Notes: generated from the sequence alone by a model not told the origin. Shown: positions 35,319 through 44,840, counted from the stretch's first letter. The stretch: 64,000 nt of DNA from Algiphilus aromaticivorans DG1253 (GCF_000733765.1 NZ_JPOG01000001.1:3172501-3236500); one strand, 5' to 3'. Translations and numbers: made by a program.

Positions 35319-36230
35319 TCAAGCCTTGTCAGGACCACTCCGCCGCGCCCGCGGATGCGCCCCGCGATAGACCTTCGCCAGATGATCGAAATCCAGCTGC
35401 GTATAGATCTGCGTGCTCGACAGGCTGGCGTGCCCCAGCAGCTCCTGCACGGCGCGCAAGTCGCCGGAGCCCTCCAGCATATGCGTGGCGAAGGCGTGCC
35501 GCAGGCGGTGCGGATGCACCGGCACGCCCAGTCCGGCCTCACCGGCACGGCGCGCCAGCCGCTGCTGGATGGCACGCCGCGAAAGGCGCGTGCCGCGCGC
35601 CGACACGAAGAGCGCCGGGCAATCGGCCGCGGCCAATTCGCCGCGCCGCTTCTGCCAAGCGGCCAGAGCCGCACGCGCCTCAGCCCCCACCGGCACTACG
35701 CGCGTCTTGCCACCCTTGCCAAGCACGCGCAGCTCGTCGCCAGCGGCCAGATCCTGGACGTCCAGCGCGGCCAGCTCGGCCAGACGCAGGCCGCTGGAGT
35801 ACAACAACTCGACCACCGCACGGTCGCGCGCGGCCAGCGCATCATCGGCGGCGGGCGCGTGCTCGGCGAGCGCACCGGCCTGCTCGCGGGTGAGCGTGCG
35901 CGGCAGGCGCTTTTCCCCGCGCGGCGCGCGCAGCCCCTGCGCCGGGTTGGCGGCGGCGAGATCCTCGTCCATCAACCAAGCGTAGAAGCTGCGGATGCTG
36001 GAGAGATAGCGCTGGATGCTTGCCGGCTTGTGGCCGGCCTGGCTGCGCTGCGCCACGTAGCGCCGCAGCAGGTGGACATCCACCGCTGCCACCGTCTCGA
36101 CGCCGTACTCGGCCGCGAAGACGCGGAAAGCGTCGAGATCGCGGCGGGCCGCGCTGAGGCTGTGTGGCGAGCCGCGGCGCAGATGCTGCAGGGCCTGCAG
36201 ATAGCGCTCGACGGCCGCGTCGATGCGCAT
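35319..36230 (-). CDS. xerC: Tyrosine recombinase XerC
   Basis: Site-specific recombinase that, with XerD, resolves chromosome dimers at dif. 303 residues. Catalytic set visible: Arg149 (SSGLRLAEL), Lys near 172-175, His241-x-x-Arg244 (HPHRLRHAF), His267 (LLGHASL) and the nucleophile Tyr276 (STQIYTQLD). The SAM-like N-terminal domain spans about 1-90. Start overlaps the DUF484 stop (TGATG) in the dapF-DUF484-xerC operon. Confidence 0.96.
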   Translation of the reverse strand: MRIDAAVERYLQALQHLRRGSPHSLSAARRDLDAFRVFAAEYGVETVAAVDVHLLRRYVAQRSQAGHKPASIQRYLSSIRSFYAWLMDEDLAAANPAQGLRAPRGEKRLPRTLTREQAGALAEHAPAADDALAARDRAVVELLYSSGLRLAELAALDVQDLAAGDELRVLGKGGKTRVVPVGAEARAALAAWQKRRGELAAADCPALFVSARGTRLSRRAIQQRLARRAGEAGLGVPVHPHRLRHAFATHMLEGSGDLRAVQELLGHASLSSTQIYTQLDFDHLAKVYRGAHPRARRSGPDKA

Positions 36231-36946
36231 CAGCTCAGACGCGCGCGCAGGCTACCGGCCAGCAGCTCGGCCAGCATCTCCAGGAAGAGCTTGCCCTGGT
36301 CGGCCGTGAAGCGCTCGGCGTCGGCCGCACCCAGCACCAGCAGGCCGATGGTCTCGCGCTTGTCGACCGGCACCACCGCCGCCGATGCCGGCAGCGGATC
36401 GGCGCGCGGGAAAAGCAGACGCGCGCGCTCGGCGTCCAGCGGCCCGGTCTCGATGAGTCGGGTACGAAAGCTGTTATCGAATGCATGCGCCACTGACCCC
36501 TTGGGGTCGATGCGCGACAGCCCGGCGATATCGCTGCGCCGCAGCTTGGCGCCGAGCACGCCGAGATAGATGGCGTCGAACTCGAACTCCTCGCGCAGCT
36601 GCTTGCGCAGATTGTCCACAAGAACCGCCAGCGTCGGTGCGCGCAGCAGCAGATGTGCGATCTTCAGGATCTTGCGCGCGCGCTCCTCGTTGTCGCGGGC
36701 GGTGTCGGTGAGCTGGCTCATACGCGCTTCCAGTCGCGCATTCTTGGCGCGCAGCCACTCGACCTGCCGCTCGATCAGCGAGCTGGCGTGGCCGCTCTCG
36801 TGCTGCAGATCCACCTGTTCCAACAGCTCGGGGTGCTTCTGCAGGAACTCCGGGTGCGCCAGCAGCCATTCGCGCACGCTATCGGCGTCGAGCCCAGGTG
36901 CATCGTCGGCGGGAGTGGACGCTACCGATTCGGCCATTGCAGACAT
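36230..36946 (-). CDS. DUF484 (GAF-like) protein
   Basis: About 238 residues from ATG 36946 ([10 protein letters not shown]) or 235 from ATG 36937. The N-terminus has the DUF484 pattern (VREWLLAHPEFLQKHPELLEQVDLQH), then a coiled coil (about 60-95), then a GAF-like domain (about 100-235). Function unknown; it is nearly always between dapF and xerC in gammaproteobacteria. It overlaps dapF at its 5' end and xerC at its 3' end. Confidence 0.9.
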   Translation of the reverse strand: MSAMAESVASTPADDAPGLDADSVREWLLAHPEFLQKHPELLEQVDLQHESGHASSLIERQVEWLRAKNARLEARMSQLTDTARDNEERARKILKIAHLLLRAPTLAVLVDNLRKQLREEFEFDAIYLGVLGAKLRRSDIAGLSRIDPKGSVAHAFDNSFRTRLIETGPLDAERARLLFPRADPLPASAAVVPVDKRETIGLLVLGAADAERFTADQGKLFLEMLAELLAGSLRARLS

Positions 36947-37782
36947 CCGTCGTAAACATGAGTGGCCGGTCCGCGCATGCGCACCGGCGATTGCGGCGAG
37001 GATAGCGAACCGGACCAGGCAATGTGCAGGCTGCCACCGCGCAGCTCCAGTGTCACGGCCTCGTCGGCCAGACCGCGCAGCACCGCCGACACGGCGGCCG
37101 CGCAGGCGCCGCTGCCACAGGCCAGTGTCTCGCCGGCGCCGCGCTCGTAGACGCGCAGCCGACCCTCGCCGCGGCCCTGCATCTGCAGGAAACCGACATT
37201 CACCGAGGCCGGAAACAGCGGCAGCGCCTGCAGCGCCGCGCCCAACTCGGCGACCGGCGTGGTATCGACGTCGTCGACCAGCAGCACTGCGTGCGGATTG
37301 CCGAGCTGCACGAGCCCGACGCGCAGAAGGCCGAAGCCGGGCACCTCCAGCTCGTGCTCGGCCGCTGGCGCGGCATCCAGGCGGCTGGGCAACGCCGCCG
37401 GCTCCAGGACCGGCGGCGCCAACTCGACCTCGTAGTCGGCATCGTCGCAGCGCGCGATATGCATGCGCGTATCGCTGGTACGCACGCTCAGGCGATCCTT
37501 GTCGGACAAGCCCTGCCCGTGGATGAACAACCCCAGGCAGCGCGCACCGTTGCCGCACTGGCCGGAGCGGCTGCCATCGGCGTTGTAGATGCGGTAGCCG
37601 AAATCCTCGTCGCCGGCGGGCGGATCAACGACCAGCACCTGGTCGGCGCCGACGCCGAAATGGCGGTCGCAGAGCCAGGCGAGCTGCTCGGTGCTCGGCG
37701 CGAAGGCTTGCCGCGTAGCGTCGACCACGACGAAGTCGTTGCCCAGGCCGTGCATCTTCGAAAAGCGCAGCGCCTCGATCAT
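36922..37782 (-). CDS. dapF: Diaminopimelate epimerase
   Basis: PLP-independent epimerase converting LL- to meso-diaminopimelate for lysine and peptidoglycan. 286 residues. The two catalytic Cys are in GQCGNGARC and [10 protein letters not shown], with [12 protein letters not shown] at the N-terminus and [12 protein letters not shown] in the middle. Its start overlaps the dehalogenase stop (ATGA), so the two should be co-translated. Confidence 0.97.
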   Translation of the reverse strand: MIEALRFSKMHGLGNDFVVVDATRQAFAPSTEQLAWLCDRHFGVGADQVLVVDPPAGDEDFGYRIYNADGSRSGQCGNGARCLGLFIHGQGLSDKDRLSVRTSDTRMHIARCDDADYEVELAPPVLEPAALPSRLDAAPAAEHELEVPGFGLLRVGLVQLGNPHAVLLVDDVDTTPVAELGAALQALPLFPASVNVGFLQMQGRGEGRLRVYERGAGETLACGSGACAAAVSAVLRGLADEAVTLELRGGSLHIAWSGSLSSPQSPVRMRGPATHVYDGCLQWPNR

Positions 37783-38684
37783 CGCGCCACCTCGGGCGCG
37801 TCGCGCCGGATCAGCGCAATCATGCGCCGCGCCAGTTCCGGGCCCTGATCCTCCTGGATGAAATGGCCGCCACGCAGGCGGTCATGCGGCTGGCCGGCTG
37901 CGCCCGGCACGTGCCGCTGCAGCGCACGATCGGCCTTGCCCAGAATCGGGTCGCCAGCGCCGAAGAGCGTGACAAAGGGCTTGTGGAAGTTGCCCAGCGC
38001 CTGCCAGGCAGCACGGTTGGCGGGCACGGCCGGGTCCTTCGGGGTCGTCGGAACCAGCGCCGGAAAGGCGCGTGCGCCGGCCTGATAGCGCGCGGCCGGG
38101 AAGGGCGCGTCATAGGCCGCGCGCTCGGCGGGGCTGAGCTTGCGCGCCGAGCCGAAGTCGACGATGCGCCCGGTGGGAAACACCGGGGTGTAGAGCGCGA
38201 AGGCACGCCATAGATGAAAGGCCGCCGGCACACCGTGATCGCCAGTGGGCAGCATGCCGTTGCCGACGACGATGCGCGCGAAGCGTTCCGGATGCTCGCC
38301 GGCCAGCCGCAGGCCGAGCAGCGAGCCCCAGTCCTGGCAGAAGAGCGTGATGTCGCTCAGCCCCTGCTGTTCGACCCAGTGCCACAGCCAGTCGGCGTGA
38401 CGCTGGTAGGAGTAATCGGCCACGCGCGGCAGCTTGTCGCTGCGGCCGAAACCGATCAGATCCGGCGCCAGCACGCGCATGCCGGCCTCGGCCAGCGGCG
38501 GAATCATGTGGCGGTAGAGATAGCTCCAGGTGGGCTCTCCGTGCAGCAGGAGCACGACGGGGCCGTCGGCCGGACCGGCCTCGACGTGCGCCATGCGGAG
38601 GCCGTCGACCTCCGTGTAGCGGGGCTCGAAGGCGAAATCCGGCAGCGCCGCAAAGCGCGCCTCAGGAGTACGCAGGACATCCAT
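37779..38684 (-). CDS. Haloalkane dehalogenase, HLD-I type
   Basis: Alpha/beta hydrolase expected to cleave carbon-halogen bonds of haloalkanes. 301 residues. [11 protein letters not shown] (oxyanion), nucleophile Asp118 in [11 protein letters not shown] with halide-stabilising Trp119 beside it, Trp159 as a candidate second halide-binding Trp, acid Asp245 (FGAGDPI) and base His274 (GGHFIQED). These match the DhlA/DppA (HLD-I) layout. Other alpha/beta hydrolase activity is possible, but the DW pair is telling. Unusually, it heads the dapF-xerC operon. Confidence 0.86.
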   Translation of the reverse strand: MDVLRTPEARFAALPDFAFEPRYTEVDGLRMAHVEAGPADGPVVLLLHGEPTWSYLYRHMIPPLAEAGMRVLAPDLIGFGRSDKLPRVADYSYQRHADWLWHWVEQQGLSDITLFCQDWGSLLGLRLAGEHPERFARIVVGNGMLPTGDHGVPAAFHLWRAFALYTPVFPTGRIVDFGSARKLSPAERAAYDAPFPAARYQAGARAFPALVPTTPKDPAVPANRAAWQALGNFHKPFVTLFGAGDPILGKADRALQRHVPGAAGQPHDRLRGGHFIQEDQGPELARRMIALIRRDAPEVAR

Positions 38685-38781
38685 AAATCGGCACCTGTGG
38701 GCGGTGGCAATGGGCCCGGCGCATTGCCGGGCCGCGAAGCCGCATGATAGAAGGCTTCATCCAATCGCAAGGGGCGGGCGC

Positions 38782-39825
38782 ATGCAAGTGCTGGGACTCG
38801 ATATCGGCTTCGGCTTCACCAAGGTCACCGACGGCCGCAGTCACCAGATCTTCAAGTCGGTGGTGGGCGAAGCCGCCGAGGCCGCCTTCAACAACACCAT
38901 CAACCCCGGTTCGGCGGCACCCTTGGGCCCCCACCGCCAGATCACCATCGGCGAGGAATCCTACTTCGTCGGCGAAACCGCCGAAGCGGAATCGCGCGGC
39001 CGCGGCTTCACGCTCGACCAGCAGCAGCTGCTGTCGCGCTACGCGCGCGTGCTGGCGGCTGCCGCCATCGCCCCCATGGTGCCCTCGGGCGAGCCGCTGC
39101 GCGTGGTCACCGGTCTGCCCATCAGCTTCCTGCGCCGCCACCGCGACGGGCTGACGGCACTGCTGCAGCAACGACAGCAGGTGACGCTGACGCATGCCGA
39201 CGGCAGCACCGAGGACAAACAGATTCACATCGAGAAGGTGCGCGTCATCCCGCAGCCTTTCGGCGCGCTTTTCAACAACATGCTCAATGAGCACGGCAAG
39301 CCCTCGGCGCAACGCTTCGTCACCGAGAAGCTGGGCATCATCGATATCGGCTTCCGCACCGCCGACTACGCGATATCGGACCGCACGCGCTACTCCGAGC
39401 GGGGCTCGCAGTCCTCCGACGCCGGCATCTCGCTGGCCTACACCGCCATCGCCAATTCCCTGACCGAGCAGTCCGGCGTGCAGGTGGAGCTCTACCGGCT
39501 CTACGAGGCCGTCGAGCGCGGCTCGATCAAGATCAAGGGCAAGCGCTACGACCTGACCAAGCTCACCGAGCGCGCTTTCCGCTCGCTGGCCACGCGCGTG
39601 TCCAATGAGGTCAACCGCCTGTGGGCCGACGACTGGGATCTCGACGCCGTCGTGCTCTCCGGCGGGGGCAGCGGCGCGCTACTGCCCTATCTGCAGCCAC
39701 TGCTGGAGCACGAGCTGCTGCCCGTCACCGAGGGCGAGGACCCGCGCCTGCTCAACGTCCGCGGCTATTACAAATACGGCCTGCACCTCTGGCCCCCCGA
39801 GGCGGCACGTCAGTCGACGCGGTAG
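38782..39825 (+). CDS. ParM/StbA-like actin-family ATPase (orphan)
   Basis: 347 residues from ATG 38782, behind AAGGGG. Actin-fold motifs: phosphate 1 LGLDIGFGFTKV (4-15), phosphate 2 GIIDIGFRTADY (185-196), adenosine motif VVLSGGGSGAL (290-300) and the ParM/StbA-type VRGYYKYGL near the C-terminus. Plasmid ParM works with an adaptor ParR and a centromere; neither is visible here, so its role on a chromosome is unknown. Divergent from the dehalogenase. Its 3' end overlaps the convergent wax-ester synthase by 16 bp. Confidence 0.87.
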   Translation: MQVLGLDIGFGFTKVTDGRSHQIFKSVVGEAAEAAFNNTINPGSAAPLGPHRQITIGEESYFVGETAEAESRGRGFTLDQQQLLSRYARVLAAAAIAPMVPSGEPLRVVTGLPISFLRRHRDGLTALLQQRQQVTLTHADGSTEDKQIHIEKVRVIPQPFGALFNNMLNEHGKPSAQRFVTEKLGIIDIGFRTADYAISDRTRYSERGSQSSDAGISLAYTAIANSLTEQSGVQVELYRLYEAVERGSIKIKGKRYDLTKLTERAFRSLATRVSNEVNRLWADDWDLDAVVLSGGGSGALLPYLQPLLEHELLPVTEGEDPRLLNVRGYYKYGLHLWPPEAARQSTR

Positions 39826-41195
39826 AGCGATTTCATCTCCTCCAGCGCCTCACTGGTGAAGACGGCCAGGCGCTGCATGCTGGGCAGCGTGTCGCGGCAG
39901 CCGGTAAAGCCGAAGTTGAGGGTGTCGGCATAGCTGACGCAGGTGATGTTCAGCGCCTGGCCGTGCGCCACCAGCGACACCGGATACATCGCCTCCAGCC
40001 GCGCGCCACCCATGTAGAGCGGCTGCTTCGGGCCGGGGACGTTGGAGATGGCGAGATTGAACATCGGCGCCGTGCGCCCGCCCAGATGCAGCAGCAGCTG
40101 GGCGATATAGGGCCCCATGAGCATCATCGTGTAATGGTCCAGCGCGTCCTTGGGCAGCGACTGCAGGTTCTCCTTGGCACGGCGCGTCGAGCGCTGGATG
40201 GCCTCCATGCGCTTGCGCGGATCAGCGATGTCGGTAGCCAGACTGGCGACGATGAAACTGATGGCCGTGCCCACCGCGACATCATCCTGCGGCCGCACTG
40301 ATACCGGGATACCCGCCGTCAGCGAGCGCCGCGGCATGGCATTCACTTCCTTGAGATAGCGCCGCAGCGAGCTTGCGCACAGACCGAGCACGACATCGTT
40401 GAGGGTGCCCCCCGATGCCTCGGCGACGCGCTTGAGCAGCGGCATGTCGTACTGCTGCGTGGCGAAGCGGCGCTGACCGGAGATGCGCTTGTTGAGTACC
40501 GAGCTGGGCGCGTCGTAGGGGCGCACCAGATCGTCGCCGCTGTGCGAGCCGACGCGATAGGAATCGAAGAGTGCGCGTGCGGCGGTCGGCACGCCGCCGC
40601 CAAAGCGATGCAGCGAGGGCATCGCGAGCTGCGTGCGCGCGGTCGCCGAGGCAGTGCCGCTGCCGCGCGCCTTTTCATAGTCAGCCCCCACGCTCCAGGG
40701 CGGCACGAAGGGCGTCTTCGGGTCGCTGCTCATCGCGCGCTGGACCATGCGCATGCCGCCAACGCCGTCGACCAGCGCGTGATGCATCTTGGTGTAGATG
40801 GCGAAGCGATTGTTCTCCAGCCCCTCGATGAGATGGCATTCCCAAAGTGGGCGCGTGACATCCATGGGATGGCTGTGCAGGCGCGAAATCAGCACGCCCA
40901 GTTCGCGCTCGCCGCCGGGCGCGGGCAGCGCCGAGTGCCGGAAGTGATAGTCGATGTCCAGATCGTCGTCGCGCTCCCAGGCCGGTAGCACACCGCGCAG
41001 CGGCGACGGCTTCAGGCGCAGATTCCAGGGCGGCGCGAAGCTGCGCGACGCGCGCGCCTGCGCGGCGAGGTTGCTCAGAAAATCCCGCGGTGCGCCCTCA
41101 GGCAACGAGAAAATCTGCAGCCCCGCCACATGCATGGGGGTGTGGGGGCTGTCGACATAGAGCCAGGCGGCGTCCATGGGCTTCAGGCGCGTCAT
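39810..41195 (-). CDS. Wax ester synthase / diacylglycerol acyltransferase (WS/DGAT)
   Basis: Joins acyl-CoA with fatty alcohol or diacylglycerol to make storage wax esters or triacylglycerol at the membrane. 461 residues. The catalytic HHxxxDG is at 138-144 (MHHALVDGVGG); other family blocks are MDAAWLYVDSPHTPMHVAGL at the N-terminus, PLWECHLIEGL, and NLAISNVPGPKQPLYMGG. Adjacent to an aldehyde dehydrogenase divergently, which fits fatty aldehyde/alcohol metabolism. Intact. Confidence 0.94.
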   Translation of the reverse strand: MTRLKPMDAAWLYVDSPHTPMHVAGLQIFSLPEGAPRDFLSNLAAQARASRSFAPPWNLRLKPSPLRGVLPAWERDDDLDIDYHFRHSALPAPGGERELGVLISRLHSHPMDVTRPLWECHLIEGLENNRFAIYTKMHHALVDGVGGMRMVQRAMSSDPKTPFVPPWSVGADYEKARGSGTASATARTQLAMPSLHRFGGGVPTAARALFDSYRVGSHSGDDLVRPYDAPSSVLNKRISGQRRFATQQYDMPLLKRVAEASGGTLNDVVLGLCASSLRRYLKEVNAMPRRSLTAGIPVSVRPQDDVAVGTAISFIVASLATDIADPRKRMEAIQRSTRRAKENLQSLPKDALDHYTMMLMGPYIAQLLLHLGGRTAPMFNLAISNVPGPKQPLYMGGARLEAMYPVSLVAHGQALNITCVSYADTLNFGFTGCRDTLPSMQRLAVFTSEALEEMKSLYRVD

Positions 41196-41278
41196 TGCGA
41201 TCTCCCTACTTGCGCACTCGGTGCGGCGTATTTTTCTGGACCTAGTGTAGGGATGTGCACACGATATGTGTTACGGAC

Positions 41279-41307
41279 TTTGGCACGCGCCGCGCCGGTG
41301 GCATACT
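41279..41307 (+). promoter_or_regulatory. Likely promoter of the aldehyde dehydrogenase
   Basis: TTGGCA (41279-41284), 17 bp, CATACT (41302-41307), about 40 bp before the ALDH ATG, which has a strong GGAGGAG ribosome site. It lies in the 151-bp gap shared with the divergent wax-ester synthase. Confidence 0.5.
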
Positions 41308-41346
41308 GATTGAACGAGCGTTAGGCAATTTCCGGAGGAGAGACCG

Positions 41347-42798
41347 ATGAACAAGGCCGCCCAAGCCGTAGAAACCACCGCCGTCGAATCGGCGGACCAT
41401 GAGGAGATCCGTCGTGTCTTCGCCGCCCAGCGCGACACCATGCTGGCCTGGCGCCAGTCCACGGCCGCCGAGCGGCTGGGGCGCATCCAGCGCCTGGTCG
41501 ACGCCGTGCGCGCCCATACCGACGAGATCGTCGAGGCTGGCGCCAAGGACTTCCGCAAGCCGCCCGAGGAGGTCCACCTCACCGAGATCCTGCCCATCTA
41601 CATGGAGGCCAAGGACGCACAGCGCCACCTCAAGAAGTGGATGAAACCGGAGAAGGTGGCGCCGACGCGCATGATGGTGGGCACCAAGGGCTACATCCAG
41701 TACGAGCCCAAGGGCCGGGCGCTGATCATCTCGCCCTGGAACTACCCGCTGAACCTCAGTCTCGGGCCGATGGTGTCGGCGCTGGCCGCCGGCTGCCCCG
41801 TCATCCTCAAGCCCTCCGAGATGACCCCGCACATGAGCGCGCTCATGAGCCGCCTCATCCGTGAGACCTTCGACGAAACCGAGGTCGCGGTCTTCGAAGG
41901 CGAGGTGGATGTCAGCCAGACCCTGCTCGACCTGCCCTTCGATCACATCTTCTTCACCGGTAGCCCGGCCGTCGGCAAGATCGTCATGGGCGCAGCCGCC
42001 AAGAATCTGACCAGCGTGACGCTGGAGCTGGGCGGCAAGTCGCCGACCATCGTCGATGAAACCGCCGACATCAAGGCGGCGGCCCAGACCATCGCCTGGG
42101 GCAAGTACACCAACAACGGCCAGACCTGCATCGCGCCCGACCACATCTACGTGCACAACAAGGTGCGCGAGGACTTCGTGCGCGCCACGGTCGAGGCCCT
42201 GCAGAAGGCCTACGGCGATTCCGCCGACGCGCAACAGGAATCCCCTTTCCTCGCGCGCATCGTCAACGCCAATCACACCGCGCGCATCAAGGGCCTGCTG
42301 GATGACGCCAAGGAGCGCGGCGGCCGCGTTCTCTACGGCGACACAGTGGACGAATCGGATCGCTACATCGCACCGACCCTGCTCACCGACCTGCCCGACG
42401 ACGCCAGGATCATGGAGGAGGAGATCTTCGGTCCGCTGCTGCCCATCATCGGCTACGACTCCCTGGACGAGGTCATCGGCAAGGTCAATGATGCGCCCAA
42501 GCCGCTGGCGCTCTACATCTGGAGCAAGAACGAGAAGAACATCGACGAGGTCATGCACCGCACCAGCTCGGGCGGCGCCTGCATCAACCACGCCGTAGTG
42601 CACTTCCTGCACGGCCACCTGCCCTTTGGCGGCGTCAACAACTCCGGCATCGGCAACGCACACGGCCTATTCGGCTTCAAGGCCTTCTCGCACGAGCGCG
42701 CCGTGGTCCGCACGCGCTTCATGCTGGCGCGGATGTTCTTCCCGCCGTACACGAAGCTCACCAACTTCATCATCAAGATCCTGCCCAAGAGCCTCTGA
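41347..42798 (+). CDS. Class-3-like (coniferyl-type) aldehyde dehydrogenase
   Basis: NAD(P)-dependent aldehyde oxidation, 483 residues. Catalytic Cys261 (NNGQTCIAPDH), general base Glu227 (LELGGKSPTIV) and the cofactor segment FFTGSPAVGK. Sequence and length place it with the ALDH3/coniferyl-aldehyde group, which oxidises long-chain and aromatic aldehydes. Position between wax-ester synthase and a TetR gene suggests a fatty-aldehyde substrate; that is inference. A C-terminal helical extension (FMLARMFFPPYTKLTNFII) could associate with the membrane. Confidence 0.92.
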   Translation: MNKAAQAVETTAVESADHEEIRRVFAAQRDTMLAWRQSTAAERLGRIQRLVDAVRAHTDEIVEAGAKDFRKPPEEVHLTEILPIYMEAKDAQRHLKKWMKPEKVAPTRMMVGTKGYIQYEPKGRALIISPWNYPLNLSLGPMVSALAAGCPVILKPSEMTPHMSALMSRLIRETFDETEVAVFEGEVDVSQTLLDLPFDHIFFTGSPAVGKIVMGAAAKNLTSVTLELGGKSPTIVDETADIKAAAQTIAWGKYTNNGQTCIAPDHIYVHNKVREDFVRATVEALQKAYGDSADAQQESPFLARIVNANHTARIKGLLDDAKERGGRVLYGDTVDESDRYIAPTLLTDLPDDARIMEEEIFGPLLPIIGYDSLDEVIGKVNDAPKPLALYIWSKNEKNIDEVMHRTSSGGACINHAVVHFLHGHLPFGGVNNSGIGNAHGLFGFKAFSHERAVVRTRFMLARMFFPPYTKLTNFIIKILPKSL

Positions 42799-42839
42799 GC
42801 CTCGGGACGGCGGTTCTGGCTGAACATCCGGCCGGCACG

Positions 42840-43436
42840 GTGCCGCCGCCGAGCCGGCGGCGCACCAATACGCGGCTGCGCATCATCAAGGCCGCCGCCG
42901 AGGTCTTCGCCGAATGCGGCGCCGAGGCAGCCACTGTCGCGGCCATCCTGCGGGCGGCCGGTGTGTCGCGCCGCACCTTCTACCAGTTCTTCCGCGACAA
43001 GCAGGATGCGCTGGCCGCCGTCTACGAGCGCTCCACCGAGCATCTGCTGCGCCTGCAGGCACCCGCCGTGGCGCGCGGTGACAGTGGGCTGGCCTGCATC
43101 CTGAACGGGCAGGACACCTACATGCACTTCGTCGCGGCCGCCGGGCCGATCGTGCGCGTGCTCGCCACCGAGTCGCTGCGCCCGGACAGCCCGCTGGCGC
43201 CGCACCGGAGCACGCTGCATCAGCGCATCGCAACACTCTACGGCGACGCCTACGAGCGGGCGGAAGGCCAGCAGCTGGACCCGCTGGTACTGATGAGCGC
43301 CATCCTGCTTGTGGAGAGCGTCAGCATCCACGTCATGAGCCAGCGCGACACGGCGCCCGACAGCGTCGAGCGGGCGATCAGCGTGCTGCGCGAACTGGTC
43401 GCCCGCATGCTGGAACCGCCACCGACCGTCGCCTGA
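42840..43436 (+). CDS. TetR/AcrR family regulator
   Basis: 198 residues from GTG 42840, 41 bp after the ALDH. Helix-turn-helix at about 12-58 (AAEVFAECGAEAATVAAIL...VSRRTFYQFF). The rest is a ligand-binding TetR core without recognisable subgroup. It probably controls the ALDH and the divergent wax-ester synthase. A hairpin overlaps its stop codon. Confidence 0.87.
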   Translation: MPPPSRRRTNTRLRIIKAAAEVFAECGAEAATVAAILRAAGVSRRTFYQFFRDKQDALAAVYERSTEHLLRLQAPAVARGDSGLACILNGQDTYMHFVAAAGPIVRVLATESLRPDSPLAPHRSTLHQRIATLYGDAYERAEGQQLDPLVLMSAILLVESVSIHVMSQRDTAPDSVERAISVLRELVARMLEPPPTVA

Positions 43437-43443
43437 CGGTCGG
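43422..43443. terminator. Hairpin across the TetR stop codon
   Basis: Perfect 9-bp inverted repeat CCGACCGTC / GACGGTCGG with loop GCCT, between the convergent TetR and DUF1329 genes. The stop TGA overlaps the right arm. No T-run, so termination efficiency is unclear. Confidence 0.45.
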
Positions 43444-43462
43444 CGGCGGGGCCGGGCATCCC

Positions 43463-44818
43463 TCAGCGCACGCCCTTGTTGCGCAGTGCGGCGGGCGCGA
43501 AGTCGCTCGGACTGCGGTCGATGGGCTCGTAGAACTTGTCCGATTCGTTGCGCAGCGTCATCGCCAGATAGCGACCCGACTGCAGGTCGTGCTTGACCTC
43601 CAGCGCCGTGCTCAGGAAGGGAACATCGTAGAAGGGCATGGTGTGCAGCTCGTCGACGCGCCAGAGCTCGTCGCGGTTGTCGTACTTGTCCTGCACGTGC
43701 ACGATCCAGCTGTCCTCGTCGAGATACATCGTGCGGCGCTTATAGATGTGCGAGGTGCCCTCCTTGAGGGTGGCCTCCACAACCCAGACGCGGTGCAGCT
43801 CGTAGCGCGTGTGCTCGGGATTGACGTGGCCGGGCCGCAGCACATCGCCGATGGATAGCGCGGTCGAGCTGGCGCGATAGGCGTTGTAGGGGATGTACAT
43901 CTCCTGCTTGCCGACCAGCTTCCAGTTGTAGCGATCCGTCGCGCCGTTGAACATCGCGAAGTCGTCGTTGGTACGCAGGCCGTCGGCGGCCGTGCCAGGA
44001 TTGTCATAGGCGACATTCGGCGCCAAGCGCACGCGGCGCTGGCCGGGGTTGTAGGTCCAGGCCTTGCGCGGCTGGGCGACCTGGTTGGCGTATTCATGCA
44101 CCAACAGGATACTGCCCGACAGCCGCGGCGGCTCCAGCACCATCTGCAGGAAGTAGAAGAGCAGGTTGTCCTGCCGCTCCTCCGGCGCGCGCTGCTGGTT
44201 GCTGTAGTCGAAGTCATACTCGTAGTCGAAGCGCACCAGGTTGTAGTCGCCGCCCTCGGTGACCGCCGCCTGCGCCCAGCTGGTCGAGTACATATCGCCC
44301 TTGTAGGTCGTCAAGTGGTTCCAGATGGCCTCGACGCCGCTCTGCGGAATCGGAAAGGCGAGACCGCCGGAAGCGCCCTCGAAGCCGTTGCCGCCCTCAA
44401 CCAGCGAGACGCGGGTGGCGTTCTGCCGGGTTTCCTCGTAGTAGCCCTCGGGATAGGCAGCGCTGCGATGACTCGGATAGACCGGCATTTCCCAGGTGTC
44501 GTAGCGCTTCAGCAGCGCGATCTGACCCGGGCTGAGCTTGTCCGCGTACTGCTCGTAGTTGTCTCCGTCGATGACGAAGAGCGGCTCCTCGTCAGCGTAG
44601 GGATCCGGATAGGACCCGCCGGGCTCGAAGTCGGGATGCACTTTGGTGAGCCCACCCTCCCAGGCCGGGATGCTGCCGTCGTCGTTGCCGGCGCGCTCGG
44701 CGCCCATGGGCGTGAGCGAATCGCCCAGCTTCTCGGCGGCTTCGGGCGAGACGCCGGCGTGGATGCTGCCCGCGACCATCATCAGGCAGGCGGCGGTAAT
44801 GCTGTGCTTGGCTGTCAT
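43463..44818 (-). CDS. DUF1329 periplasmic protein
   Basis: 451 residues: signal peptide (MTAKHSITAACLMMVAGSIHA) then the DUF1329 domain, which resembles the lipoprotein-carrier (LolA/LolB-like) fold. Typical segments are LGDSLTPMGAERAGNDDGSIPAWEGG and a beta-rich C-terminus. Genes of this family pair with DUF1302 and often sit with hydrocarbon, sterol or aromatic catabolism; the molecular role is not settled. It is 22 bp downstream of the DUF1302 gene on the same strand. Confidence 0.9.
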   Translation of the reverse strand: MTAKHSITAACLMMVAGSIHAGVSPEAAEKLGDSLTPMGAERAGNDDGSIPAWEGGLTKVHPDFEPGGSYPDPYADEEPLFVIDGDNYEQYADKLSPGQIALLKRYDTWEMPVYPSHRSAAYPEGYYEETRQNATRVSLVEGGNGFEGASGGLAFPIPQSGVEAIWNHLTTYKGDMYSTSWAQAAVTEGGDYNLVRFDYEYDFDYSNQQRAPEERQDNLLFYFLQMVLEPPRLSGSILLVHEYANQVAQPRKAWTYNPGQRRVRLAPNVAYDNPGTAADGLRTNDDFAMFNGATDRYNWKLVGKQEMYIPYNAYRASSTALSIGDVLRPGHVNPEHTRYELHRVWVVEATLKEGTSHIYKRRTMYLDEDSWIVHVQDKYDNRDELWRVDELHTMPFYDVPFLSTALEVKHDLQSGRYLAMTLRNESDKFYEPIDRSPSDFAPAALRNKGVR

Positions 44819-44840
44819 GAAGTTCTCCGTGCGGACGCGT

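Noticed and set aside
41300-41318. Sigma-54-like TGGCAT...TTGAA element before the ALDH gene
   Set aside because: The conserved GC of the -12 element is GA here, and a reasonable sigma-70 pair overlaps it.
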